A DNA stretch of 64,000 bases from an uncultured Prevotella sp. (GTDB lineage Bacteria > Bacteroidota > Bacteroidia > Bacteroidales > Bacteroidaceae): NCBI GenBank assembly GCA_944320305.1, contig CALUGW010000010.1:29124-93123 (forward strand), written 5' to 3'. Shown here piece after piece: positions 1-7,644 of this stretch. Positions within the stretch are counted from its first letter, which is position 1; the number at the start of each line of letters is the position of its first letter. The notes beneath the pieces are model-generated. The model made no database searches. It saw only the letters and a list, made by a program, of their open reading frames with translations, and was not told the origin of the DNA. Position numbers and translations under genes: made by a program.

Positions 1-215
1 GCCTCTTTCAGTGCGATTGACGCCTTGCTGACAAAGTCGGCGCGGCTCTGCGCGAATTTTGCCTCGTGCATCATGGCTCCCACGGACGTGCCGCTGCGGA
101 GCAGCTGTTTCGACAGGATGCGCTCGCCTTTGTCCTCGGTGAGATATTTGTATGCGCTCACCACACGCAGCGCGAAGGCGTAGCTGCGCTCCTCTATCAG
201 GCTGTCACCAGACAT
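1..215 (-). CDS. Four-helix-bundle protein (S23 / 23S rRNA-intervening-sequence type), partial
   Basis: Only the first 71 codons lie in the window; the C-terminus runs off the left edge. The reading frame starts at the ATG whose complement is at 213-215 and begins MSGDSLIEERSYAFALRVV, followed by the residues LRSGTSVGAMMHEAK, which are typical of the small S23 four-helix-bundle family. This family was first seen inside 23S rRNA intervening sequences but is also common as a stand-alone gene in Bacteroidetes; its function is unknown. It lies only 20 bp after the korA stop on the same strand, so it is probably cotranscribed with korA. The gap holds AT-rich short repeats of the TTAACTCTTAA kind. 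The family call is fairly secure despite the truncation. Confidence 0.75.
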   Translation of the reverse strand, partial: MSGDSLIEERSYAFALRVVSAYKYLTEDKGERILSKQLLRSGTSVGAMMHEAKFAQSRADFVSKASIALKE

Positions 216-235
216 ATTCTTTTAATTTTTAACTC

Positions 236-2089
236 TTAACTCTTAATTATCTTCTCGAACGCTTTGACAAGCTCGGCCACGACGAAGGGCTGGCCCTTCA
301 CCTGGTTGAACTGGTAGGGCAGGAAGTTGTCAACGTTCATGCGCAGGTAGGCGGCAAACTGGCCGAGGTTCTGCTCTGCCACCACCACCTTCTTATAGCT
401 GCGCAGCACGGAGTAGGTGTTGCGCGGCAGCGGGTTGATGTAGCCGAAGTGCGCCAGCGCGGCCTTGTGGCCCATGGCGCGAAGCTCCTCCATGGCAGAA
501 TAAAGGTGGCCGAAGGTGCCGCCGAAGCCCACGATAAGCAGGTCTGCCTCCGCCGGGCCGTCGCCGATGACCTCCACGTCGGGCACCGGTATCTGGAACA
601 CCTTCATGGCCCTGAGGCGGCACATCTTGTCGTGGTTCTCGGGGTCGGTGGATATGGCGCCGGTGTTGCCGTCCTTCTCCAGGCCGCCCAGTATGTGCTC
701 GAAGCCCTCCTGGCCGGGTATCGCCCAGTAGCGCGCGCCGGTCTCGGGGTCGCGGTGGTAGGGCGAGTAGCTGCCTTTCTGGTCGGCGGGGGCGTAGTGC
801 GGGTGTATGTCGGGCAGCTGGCTGATGTCTGGCAGCTTCCACGCGCCGGAGCCGTTGGCCACGAAGGCGTCGGTGAGCAGCACCACGGGCGTGAGGTGCT
901 CCAGGGCGATCTTGGCGGCCATGTATGCCTTGTCGAAGCAGTCGGTGGGGCTGGTGGCGGCAATCACGGGCATGGGGCTCTCGCCGTTGCGGCCGAAGAG
1001 CGCCTGCAGCAGGTCTGTCTGCTCGCTCTTGGTGGGCAGGCCCGTGGAGGGTCCGCCGCGCTGCACGTCGATGACCACCAGCGGCAGCTCGTCGATGACG
1101 GCCAGGTTCATGGCCTCAGACTTCAGGCACACGCCCGGGCCGGAGGTCGATGTGGCGGCCAGGGCGCCCGCGAACGACGCGCCGATGGCGCTGGCGCAGC
1201 CCGAAATCTCGTCCTCGCACTGCACGGTGATCACGCCCAGCGACTTGTGCTTGGCCAGCTCGTGCAGAATGTCGGTGGCCGGGGTGATGGGGTAGGAGCC
1301 GAGGTAGAGCCTCAGTCCGGCCTTCTCGGCGGCGGCTATCAGGCCGTAGGCGGTGGCCTTGTTGCCGGTGATGTCCATGTAGCGGCCGGGCCGCTTGTCG
1401 GTGGTCTCTATGCGGTATGTGGCCGGAACGCTCAGGTGGGTGTTGGCGGCGTAGTCGAAGCCCGCGTTGACCACCCTGACGTTGCTCTCGGCCACGAGCG
1501 GCTTCTTGTCGAACTTCTCGCGCAGGAACGCCTCCACGAAGCTGATGTCGCGGTTGAACAGCCAGCAGACGATGCCCAGGGCGAACATGTTGCGGCACTT
1601 CAGCACGCTCTTGTTGTCCATGCCGCTGCCCGCCAGGCAGTCCTTCACCATCTGGGTCATGGGGCAGGCCACCACCCTGTCGGGGTCGATGCCCATCTCG
1701 CCGAGATAGTCGGACGTCTTGAACTCGGCCCTCTCCAGGTCCTTGGGGCCGAAGCTGTCGGTGTCGATGATGATGGTGGCCGCAGGCTTGGCATAGCGGT
1801 ACTGCGTCTTCAGGGCGGCCGCGTTCATGGCCACCAGCACGTCGCACTTGTCGCCGGGCGTGTAGACGCGGCCCGCGCCGATGTGCACCTGGTAGCCCGA
1901 CACGCCCGTGAGCGAGCCTTGCGGGGCGCGGATGTCGGCCGGATAGTCCGGGAATGTGGAGATGCCGTTGCCTGCGGTGGCCGAGACCGTAGAGAATATG
2001 TTGCCGGCCAACTGCATTCCGTCGCCAGAATCACCCGAGAACCTGACCACAACCTGGTCGAGTTCCTTTACTTCCAATTTTTCTGCCAT
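236..2089 (-). CDS. korA: 2-oxoacid:ferredoxin oxidoreductase, fused gamma-alpha subunit (KorA-like)
   Basis: This 617-residue protein is the gamma-alpha part of a 2-oxoglutarate (or related 2-oxoacid):ferredoxin oxidoreductase, which decarboxylates a 2-oxoacid to its acyl-CoA in the cytoplasm and reduces ferredoxin. Residues about 12-200 form the gamma domain (RFSGDSGDGMQLAGN near residue 16). The pyrophosphate-domain alpha part starts near residue 245 and contains YPITPATDILHEL (266-278) and TSTSGPG. The length matches the fused KorA form of Bacteroidetes. The thiamine-binding beta subunit (korB) would normally follow on this strand but is not in the window; a small four-helix-bundle gene comes next, so korB may lie just outside. 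Substrate choice (2-oxoglutarate rather than another 2-oxoacid) is inferred from overall resemblance. Confidence 0.9.
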   Translation of the reverse strand: MAEKLEVKELDQVVVRFSGDSGDGMQLAGNIFSTVSATAGNGISTFPDYPADIRAPQGSLTGVSGYQVHIGAGRVYTPGDKCDVLVAMNAAALKTQYRYAKPAATIIIDTDSFGPKDLERAEFKTSDYLGEMGIDPDRVVACPMTQMVKDCLAGSGMDNKSVLKCRNMFALGIVCWLFNRDISFVEAFLREKFDKKPLVAESNVRVVNAGFDYAANTHLSVPATYRIETTDKRPGRYMDITGNKATAYGLIAAAEKAGLRLYLGSYPITPATDILHELAKHKSLGVITVQCEDEISGCASAIGASFAGALAATSTSGPGVCLKSEAMNLAVIDELPLVVIDVQRGGPSTGLPTKSEQTDLLQALFGRNGESPMPVIAATSPTDCFDKAYMAAKIALEHLTPVVLLTDAFVANGSGAWKLPDISQLPDIHPHYAPADQKGSYSPYHRDPETGARYWAIPGQEGFEHILGGLEKDGNTGAISTDPENHDKMCRLRAMKVFQIPVPDVEVIGDGPAEADLLIVGFGGTFGHLYSAMEELRAMGHKAALAHFGYINPLPRNTYSVLRSYKKVVVAEQNLGQFAAYLRMNVDNFLPYQFNQVKGQPFVVAELVKAFEKIIKS

Positions 2090-2468
2090 AAATCTTCTTA
2101 TGTGTTATAATATAAACAATGTGTGGCCGCGCGCCGCACACACCGCCATGCCGGGGCACGAAAGCGGGCGCGGCGCGCAGGATAATAACTGGATGCAAAG
2201 TAAGCAAACTTTGGCGAAACGGCAAAATGTTTTGTGAGAAAAAAGCTCTGTGGCAGGCCAATATGCCCCTTTTGGTAGCAAAATGACACCAAAACGGCAT
2301 TTTGAATTGCATTTTGAAACGTTGTTGTGGCGTGCGGATTGAAAAACATCAGCGACCCGTCCGCACCGCCTCCGCTTTGCGACGGCAAAGCCGCGGCATG
2401 GCGCGCGCCCTGAGGCACAGACCCGCTGAAAGCGCTGCGGCGCCCGCTCCCCATGGCGTCGGCGGGCG
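2090..2468. other. Intergenic region between korA and tRNA-Arg
   Basis: This 379-bp stretch carries no convincing gene. It contains a degenerate GGCC/TTTTG-type repeat (2252-2322) and GC-rich sequence beyond it. I do not see a clear -33/-7 promoter for korA; CAAAGTAA at 2186-2193 resembles an inverted -7 box but misses the consensus. Open reading frames here overlap the repeat and look spurious. Confidence 0.6.
2252..2322. repeat. Degenerate GGCC-periodic repeat, locus A
   Basis: The stretch contains CAATATGCCCCTTTTGG, CCAAAACGGCATTTTG and GCATTTTGAAAC, the same vocabulary as the better preserved arrays at 5670, 20425, 32245, 45571 and 57520. It is the most degraded member, and its assignment rests on that resemblance. 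Confidence 0.5.
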
Positions 2469-2540
2469 TACCCCGACCGAGAATCGAACTCGGATCTACT
2501 CTTTAGGAGAGAGTTGTTCTATCCATTGAACTATCAGGGC
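2469..2540 (-). tRNA. tRNA-Arg (anticodon CCT)
   Basis: Read on the minus strand, the 72-nt sequence folds into a cloverleaf. The acceptor stem is GCCCTGA paired with TCGGGGT. The anticodon stem is ACTCT/AGAGT around loop CTCCTAA, giving anticodon CCT. The T arm contains GTTCGATTC. CCA is not encoded after the discriminator A. A well-formed promoter lies 19 bp upstream (2559-2589). Confidence 0.96.
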
Positions 2541-2558
2541 CCTGCGTCATTCAGTCTG

Positions 2559-2589
2559 CAAAGATACTGCAAATCGGCCGAAGAGCAAA
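2559..2589 (-). promoter_or_regulatory. Bacteroidetes-type promoter for tRNA-Arg
   Basis: On the minus strand a TTTG (-33, 2586-2589) is followed by 19 bp and then TATCTTTG (-7, 2559-2566), matching the TTTG/TAnnTTTG consensus of Bacteroidetes primary sigma factors. It sits back to back with the rbfA promoter. Confidence 0.75.
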
Positions 2590-2606
2590 AAAAAAGGATG
2601 TTTATT

Positions 2607-2637
2607 TTTGAGTTTCGACCTATTTGCACTAACTTTG
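2607..2637 (+). promoter_or_regulatory. Bacteroidetes-type promoter for rbfA
   Basis: TTTG at 2607-2610, a 19-bp spacer and TAACTTTG at 2630-2637 match the Bacteroidetes consensus. The rbfA ATG lies 34 bp downstream. Confidence 0.8.
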
Positions 2638-2671
2638 TGGTCTGAACAATCCTTTAAACACACATTCAGCC

Positions 2672-3007
2672 ATGCAAGAGACAAGACAGAACAAAATAGC
2701 GCGGCTGCTCCAGAAGGAGCTGAGCCTTATCTTCCAGCAGCAGACACGGGCCACGCACGGCGTGATGGTGTCGGTCACCAGGGTGCGCATATCGCCCGAC
2801 CTGAGCGTCTGCACGGCCTACCTGAGCATCTTCCCACCGGCCCGCGCCGAGGAGATAATGGCCAACATAAAGGCCAGCGAGAAGACCATACGCTACGAGC
2901 TGGGCACCCGCGTGCGCTACCAGCTGCGCATAGTGCCTGAGCTGCGCTTCTTCATTGACGACTCGCTCGACTACATCGAGCACATCGACGAGCTGCTGAA
3001 GAAATGA
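2672..3007 (+). CDS. rbfA: Ribosome-binding factor A
   Basis: RbfA is a small cytoplasmic assembly factor that binds the 30S subunit and helps mature the 5' end of 16S rRNA, notably in the cold. The 111-residue protein has the usual length. It has the family pattern: an N-terminal helix rich in basic residues (RQNKIARLLQKELSLIF), then VSVTRVRISPDLSVCTAYLSIF, then RYELGTRVRYQLRIVPELRFFIDDSLDYIEHIDELL, which is the KH-like fold. It is driven by a consensus promoter 34 bp upstream, and its stop codon overlaps the start of the permease gene by 4 bp (ATGA), implying translational coupling. Bacteroidetes commonly pair these two genes. Confidence 0.95.
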   Translation: MQETRQNKIARLLQKELSLIFQQQTRATHGVMVSVTRVRISPDLSVCTAYLSIFPPARAEEIMANIKASEKTIRYELGTRVRYQLRIVPELRFFIDDSLDYIEHIDELLKK

Positions 3008-4230
3008 ACTTCCCGTTCTTCATAGCCCGCCGCTACCTCTTCTCGAAGAAGAGCACCCACGCCATCAACGTGATAAGCGCCATCAGCGTGGTGGGCGTGG
3101 CCGTGGCCACGACGGCCCTGGTGGTCACGCTGAGCGTCTTCAACGGCTTCCACGACCTGGTGGCGTCGCTCTTCACGTCGTTCGACCCGCAGCTCAAGGT
3201 GGCGCCCGCCGTGGGCAAGACCGTGCCCGCCGACGACCCCGCGCTCGCCCGGATAAAGCGTCTGGACGGGGTGGAGGTGGCCACGGAGACCCTTGAGGAC
3301 CAGGCGCTGGTGGTCTACGGCGACCGCCAGGCGGTGGTGATGATAAAGGGGGTGGAGGACAACTTCGACAGTCTGACCCACATACGCGAGATACTTGTGG
3401 GCGACGGCGAGTTCGAGCTGCACGCCGCCGGCATGAGCTACGGCATGCCTGGCATACGCCTCGCCGAGACGCTGGGCACCGGCTACCGCTACGACGGGCC
3501 GCTGAAGGTCTACGCGCCCAAGCGCGAGGGCCAGCTGAACATGGCCAATCCGGCCGACGGCTTCGTGGAGGACGAGCTGTATTCGCCGGGAGTGCTCTTC
3601 AGCGTTCAGCAGGCCAAGTATGACAAGAACTACATCATCACCTCCATAGGCTTCGCACGCAGCCTCTTCGGGCAGCAGGGAATGGTGTCGGCACTGGAGC
3701 TGAGGCTCAGGCCGGGCAGCGACTTCGACGCCGTGAAGGCCGGGATAAAGAGCATCGCCGGCAGCCGCTTCACGGTGAAGGACCGCTTCGAGCAGCAGGA
3801 CGACACGTTCAAGATAATGAAGATCGAGAAGCTCATCGCCTATCTTTTCCTCACGTTCATACTCACCGTGGCCTGCTTCAACATCATCGGCAGCCTCTCG
3901 ATGCTCATCATCGACAAGCGCGATGACGTTGTGACGCTGCGCAACCTCGGCGCGAGCGACAGCCAGATAGTGCGCGTATTCCTGTTCGAGGGCCGCATGA
4001 TCTCGGCCGCCGGCGCCGTGCTGGGCATCGCGCTGGGGCTGCTGCTGTGCTGGCTCCAGCAGACGTTCGGACTGGTCAGGCTGGGCAGCACGAGCGGCTC
4101 GTTCATCATCGACGCCTATCCCGTGAGCGTTCACCCCGAAGACGTGGCCCTGATATTCGTCACGGTGCTCGCCGTGGGCTTCGCCGCCGTGTGGTATCCC
4201 GTGCGCTATTTCGCCCGGAGGCTGCTCTGA
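3004..4230 (+). CDS. FtsX-like ABC transporter permease (LolC/LolE type)
   Basis: This 408-residue inner-membrane protein has the MacB/FtsX topology. It has one N-terminal membrane segment (about residues 20-45, ISAISVVGVAVATTALVVTLSVFNG within it), a large periplasmic domain (about 50-270) and three C-terminal segments (about 275-300, 325-350, 370-395). The start (NFPFFIARRYLFSKKS) is characteristic of lipoprotein-releasing permeases of the LolC/E group, which extract lipoproteins from the inner membrane for transfer to LolA. No ATPase gene is adjacent, so the LolD partner would be encoded elsewhere. It overlaps rbfA by 4 bp. Assignment to lipoprotein release rather than another FtsX-type function is inferred. 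Confidence 0.82.
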   Translation: MNFPFFIARRYLFSKKSTHAINVISAISVVGVAVATTALVVTLSVFNGFHDLVASLFTSFDPQLKVAPAVGKTVPADDPALARIKRLDGVEVATETLEDQALVVYGDRQAVVMIKGVEDNFDSLTHIREILVGDGEFELHAAGMSYGMPGIRLAETLGTGYRYDGPLKVYAPKREGQLNMANPADGFVEDELYSPGVLFSVQQAKYDKNYIITSIGFARSLFGQQGMVSALELRLRPGSDFDAVKAGIKSIAGSRFTVKDRFEQQDDTFKIMKIEKLIAYLFLTFILTVACFNIIGSLSMLIIDKRDDVVTLRNLGASDSQIVRVFLFEGRMISAAGAVLGIALGLLLCWLQQTFGLVRLGSTSGSFIIDAYPVSVHPEDVALIFVTVLAVGFAAVWYPVRYFARRLL

Positions 4231-4293
4231 CAGCCCGCCCGCCGGCGCCGCGGCATGAGTTTTCGCAAGCATACATAAAAAACCGAAAAGCCA

Positions 4294-5208
4294 ATGAGAC
4301 CGAATTTCAGAACAGCTCTTCTCGCGCTGGCGGCCGCCGCAATGTCGGTGGCGGCCTGCGGGACAAAGGGCGGCAGCAAGGCCGGACAGACGGCCGAAGA
4401 GGAGGGGCAGGCCGTGCTGTTCCCCTTTTTGAGGATTAACGTGGACACCACCATGGCCATTGTGTCCATACGCGACAACGCCACGGAGAAGAGAATGCCC
4501 AACAAGCTCTTCTACGGCGAGGCCGACTCGGCCGAGGTGGAGCAGCTGTCGCCGCAGGGCAGCTCGCCGGCGTCGGTGAGCTGCTTCATCGTGGAGACCC
4601 GCGGCAGGCGCGCCCTCTTCGACACCGGCAACGGCAAGGAGAACGGCGGGGCGCTCCTGGAGCGCATGGCCGCGATGGGAATCAGCCCCGACAGCATCGA
4701 CTACATCTTCATAACCCACCTCCACGCCGACCACACCGGCGGGCTGACCGACGGCGGCAAGCCCGTGTTCGGCCGCGCCCAACTCTACGTTCCGGCCGCC
4801 GAATACGCCTACTGGGCGGCGCGGAAGGACCGCGGGGGCAAGACCGTGGCCGCCGTCGACGCCTACGGCGACAGGGTGTGCCGCTTCGCTTACTCCGACC
4901 CGCTGCCCCTCGGCGTCAAGGCCATGCCCGCGCCGGGCCACACTCCGGGCCACACCGTCTACCAGGCGGGCCGAGTGCTCATCATGGGCGACCTGTTCCA
5001 CGCCCTGCGGCTGCAGATACAGGACATGAAGCTGTGCGCCGCCTACGACATGGACCGGGCGAAAGCCATCGGGTCGAGAGAGAAGTTCGTCGCTTACGCC
5101 CGCGCCAACGGGCTGATGACAGCCGGGATGCACTTCTTCGACACCGGCATCGTGGACTACAAGGTGGACGACAACCCCAAGGCGTATATGCCCCAGGAGC
5201 AGCCGTGA
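4294..5208 (+). CDS. MBL-fold metallohydrolase lipoprotein (AHL-lactonase-like)
   Basis: The 304-residue product begins with a basic, hydrophobic signal peptide ending in the lipobox VAAC (Cys22), so it should be a lipid-anchored envelope protein. The metallo-beta-lactamase signature HLHADHTGG (residues 142-150) provides the two-zinc ligands, and GHTPGHT near residue 215 supplies a further histidine. The order of motifs and the phrase FDTGNG resemble the AttM/AiiA-like lactonase group, but substrate specificity within this superfamily cannot be read from motifs, so quorum-signal cleavage should not be assumed. It lies 63 bp after the permease gene on the same strand and is followed by a strong terminator. 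Confidence 0.82.
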   Translation: MRPNFRTALLALAAAAMSVAACGTKGGSKAGQTAEEEGQAVLFPFLRINVDTTMAIVSIRDNATEKRMPNKLFYGEADSAEVEQLSPQGSSPASVSCFIVETRGRRALFDTGNGKENGGALLERMAAMGISPDSIDYIFITHLHADHTGGLTDGGKPVFGRAQLYVPAAEYAYWAARKDRGGKTVAAVDAYGDRVCRFAYSDPLPLGVKAMPAPGHTPGHTVYQAGRVLIMGDLFHALRLQIQDMKLCAAYDMDRAKAIGSREKFVAYARANGLMTAGMHFFDTGIVDYKVDDNPKAYMPQEQP

Positions 5209-5230
5209 CCCGGCGGGGAACTGTGGCGAG

Positions 5231-5276
5231 AGGGCGTCTGAAAACCGTTGCGAGGTGGTTTTCAGACGCCCTTTTT
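5231..5276 (+). terminator. Rho-independent terminator after the MBL lipoprotein gene
   Basis: A perfect 16-bp stem (5231-5246 with 5257-5272) with a 10-base loop is followed by a T run (CTTTTTA). It ends the rbfA-permease-lipoprotein unit. Confidence 0.88.
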
Positions 5277-5360
5277 ATGTGTTTATACGCGATTCGGGAT
5301 AAGGATTTTCGTTTGTCCGACAAGAGAGGCAAGCCTCCGGCCCGCTGTCTGCCACGTGTG

Positions 5361-5445
5361 GAGACGCAAAATTTTGTGTCTCGGAGGGGCAATGCCTTAA
5401 AAAAATGGATGCAAATGGCAATGTCAGACGCAAAATTTTGCGTCT
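5361..5445. repeat. Pair of AGACGCAAAATTTTGCGTCT palindromes
   Basis: Two near-identical palindromes, GAGACGCAAAATTTTG and its complement arm at 5361-5382 and AGACGCAAAATTTTGCGTCT at 5426-5445, are separated by 43 bp. The outer edges (GTGGAGACG on the left, CGTCTCTAC on the right) are themselves inverted, so the whole 85 bp may be one small element. No reading frame of note is present between 5277 and 5670. Confidence 0.7.
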
Positions 5446-5669
5446 CTACATGAGAGCTACCACTGCTTAACCTCAGTGCTTGCTTATCCAGAACTCGCGT
5501 AAATATGGGCGGAATGCGGGGCTGTTTGAAAAGCCGGTTGCGCCGTGGCGGCTTGTTTTCCAAAACAGATGAGGCGTCGTGCATTGGCTAATGGGCAAAC
5601 GGTGTGGGAGAAACTTATGCCTTTGGCAGAGTGCGTCCACTTCATAAAAAGGACAATCAAAGACACAGA

Positions 5670-5800
5670 ACGGCATGAAACGCGGTGCAAAACAAGGCGT
5701 TTTGCATTCTGAAACGGCCTGTTTTGCACTGCAAAACGGCCTGTATTGGAGGCCGAAAGGGGTCATTTTAGTTTGAAACAATATGCCGCCAAACGGCTGC
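5670..5800. repeat. GGCC-periodic repeat array, locus B
   Basis: GGCC cores recur about every 22 bp, separated by imperfect palindromes of the form TTTTGCAnnGCAAAA (for example GGCCTGTTTTGCACTGC followed by AAAACGGCC) or TATTGGAGGCC. The array lies between convergent genes and has no convincing coding sequence. Confidence 0.7.
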
Positions 5801-5904
5801 GAATCGGCGGAGAAGCAGCGTTTGGCAGCCAAGGTTGTAATCAAAAAGTGCCCGTTTGCTTACTGTTTTTCGGCTGTCGCCGCAATGGGCTGAATCAAGA
5901 CGGC

Positions 5905-7644
5905 TCACCGCCTTGTTCCGATTTCGGACAATCCGCCGCAGCAAGGTTTTCCGACTGGCCTTTTTTCGCGGCCGCCGGTCAGCGGCTTCCACAGCTCATA
6001 GCGTCCGTCTGTCCATGTCAGGCGGTAGGGGGCGTACTGCCTCAGGTGGCGGCAGGCGTCGGCAAAGCCGTCGGTCAGCGTGCTGCGGTCGAGCAGCAGC
6101 CAGGGCAGGCGGCCTCCGCCTCCGGCCCGGCGGTAGGCCGTGTCGATGTAGGCGCGGTTCATCCGCTCTGATGTGAACACGTCGGAGAACACCGCGTAGG
6201 GGCGGCACTCGAGCACGGATATGAGCGGCAGCGAGAAGTTGCACATCATGTAGCTGCCCCGGGGCACCCTCGCGCCCGCCTCGCGCTGCAGGTAGGCATA
6301 CATCCTGGCGTTGGCCCCGGTGGTCATTATGTGGCGCGTGGCCGGGCTGCACACTGTGTGGCGGCACTCGGCCCGCGTGCCGTCCTCCATGAGCGGTCGC
6401 CGGGCGTTGGCCAGCAGCAGTCCGGCGCAGACGGCGGCAAAGGCGCAGCCGAGGGCGGCGCGCCACTGCGGGCCGTGCCATCCGGCGGTGGCGGGCAGCC
6501 CCCGCGCCACCGCCCACAGCGCCACCGGCAGCGGCAGGAAGCCCACGTACTGTCCGAAGAACTGCGGGCCGCCGTTGCTGCCCAGCGGAAACACCAGAGG
6601 CACCATCAGCGACAGCACAAGCAGGCACTCCGCCCGGCCCCACCTGCGGCCCGCGCCCACCGCAAGTGCCAGCGCGGCGATGGCCGTTCCGGCGGTGATG
6701 TTGGCCGACGGCTCCCAGAAGTACACGTTGAGCGCGGCCAGACCTGAGAGCAGAGCCATGAGCGGCAGCCGCCGCCACGGGCCGTGAGCGCGCGCGGCCA
6801 GCGCCATCAGCAGTGCGATGAGAGCCACGGGGGCGAAGCCGGCCACGTAGCCTTTCCACACGGTGTAGGCGCTGATGGCCACGTTCTTCAGGCTGTGCGG
6901 GTCGTCGGCGGAGCCGCCAATGGCCGTCAGGTCGAGCGCGGTCTGGAGCAGCACAGGGGCGCTTCCGTCGGCCACGGCAGCGCCGATGACAGCCGCGCAG
7001 CCCGCAGCCGCGCCCAGGGCGAAGGCCGCGAGCTGCCGCCCGGCTCCCGCGGCGGAGCCGCAGCGGCGCGACACGGCCGCGGCCACGATCGGCATGACGA
7101 GAAAGGTGAGGTTGACAACGCGGAAGAACACGGCCACGCCGGCAAGCACGCCGGCGGCGGCGATGAGCCACAGGCCCCGGCGGCGGAACAGTCCGGCGTG
7201 GTAGCAGAGCAGCGCGGCGGTGAGCAGCGCCACCGACCAGTCGTTATAGTTGATGTCGGTGTAGCCGCCGAAGCAGGCCAGCGTGGCCATCGCCAGTCCG
7301 GCAATGGCGTAGCGGCGCGGCACAAGCCGGGATGTGTAGAGATAAATGGCGGTCTGCGTCACGATGTTGAGCGCCAGCGCCATGACGCGCAGCGCCATGA
7401 ACGAGGAGTCGCCGCAGGCGTGGAGCAGCGCTCCCGTGAGCTTGTAGGACAGGAACCACTGGCCCAGATAATAGCACGACCAGGGGTCTTCGTTGAACCA
7501 CCGGCAGCCGGCAAGATACATTCCGATGTCGAGAAACGACAGCCCCTGGAACATCTGCAGGGCCAGAAACACGGTGGCGGCGGTGATGTAGAGCGGGAAG
7601 GCGGCGCGGGCGGCGCAGCGGCGCAAGGAGGTCTTGTCAGTCAT
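5905..7644 (-). CDS. Polytopic membrane protein of unknown function (GT-C-like topology)
   Basis: I do not recognise a family with confidence. The roughly 579-residue protein has many hydrophobic segments spread over residues 15-400 (for example VLAGVAVFFRVVNLTFLVMP and ALIALLMALAAR). These are followed by a soluble C-terminal part of about 150 residues containing ECRHTVCSPATRHIMTTGAN. The layout of a membrane domain followed by a periplasmic tail resembles GT-C-fold glycosyltransferases, but this is inference. I chose the ATG at 7644 because it overlaps the stop of the upstream ThiF-like gene by 4 bp (ATGA); an in-frame ATG at 7653 is also possible. It is the last gene of the murF-thiF-like run and very GC-rich. 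Confidence 0.6.
   Translation of the reverse strand: MTDKTSLRRCAARAAFPLYITAATVFLALQMFQGLSFLDIGMYLAGCRWFNEDPWSCYYLGQWFLSYKLTGALLHACGDSSFMALRVMALALNIVTQTAIYLYTSRLVPRRYAIAGLAMATLACFGGYTDINYNDWSVALLTAALLCYHAGLFRRRGLWLIAAAGVLAGVAVFFRVVNLTFLVMPIVAAAVSRRCGSAAGAGRQLAAFALGAAAGCAAVIGAAVADGSAPVLLQTALDLTAIGGSADDPHSLKNVAISAYTVWKGYVAGFAPVALIALLMALAARAHGPWRRLPLMALLSGLAALNVYFWEPSANITAGTAIAALALAVGAGRRWGRAECLLVLSLMVPLVFPLGSNGGPQFFGQYVGFLPLPVALWAVARGLPATAGWHGPQWRAALGCAFAAVCAGLLLANARRPLMEDGTRAECRHTVCSPATRHIMTTGANARMYAYLQREAGARVPRGSYMMCNFSLPLISVLECRPYAVFSDVFTSERMNRAYIDTAYRRAGGGGRLPWLLLDRSTLTDGFADACRHLRQYAPYRLTWTDGRYELWKPLTGGREKRPVGKPCCGGLSEIGTRR

Noticed and set aside
2971-5133. 720-residue ORF on the minus strand
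   Set aside because: It is antisense to the FtsX-like permease and MBL genes, which have clear family motifs; the frame shows none.
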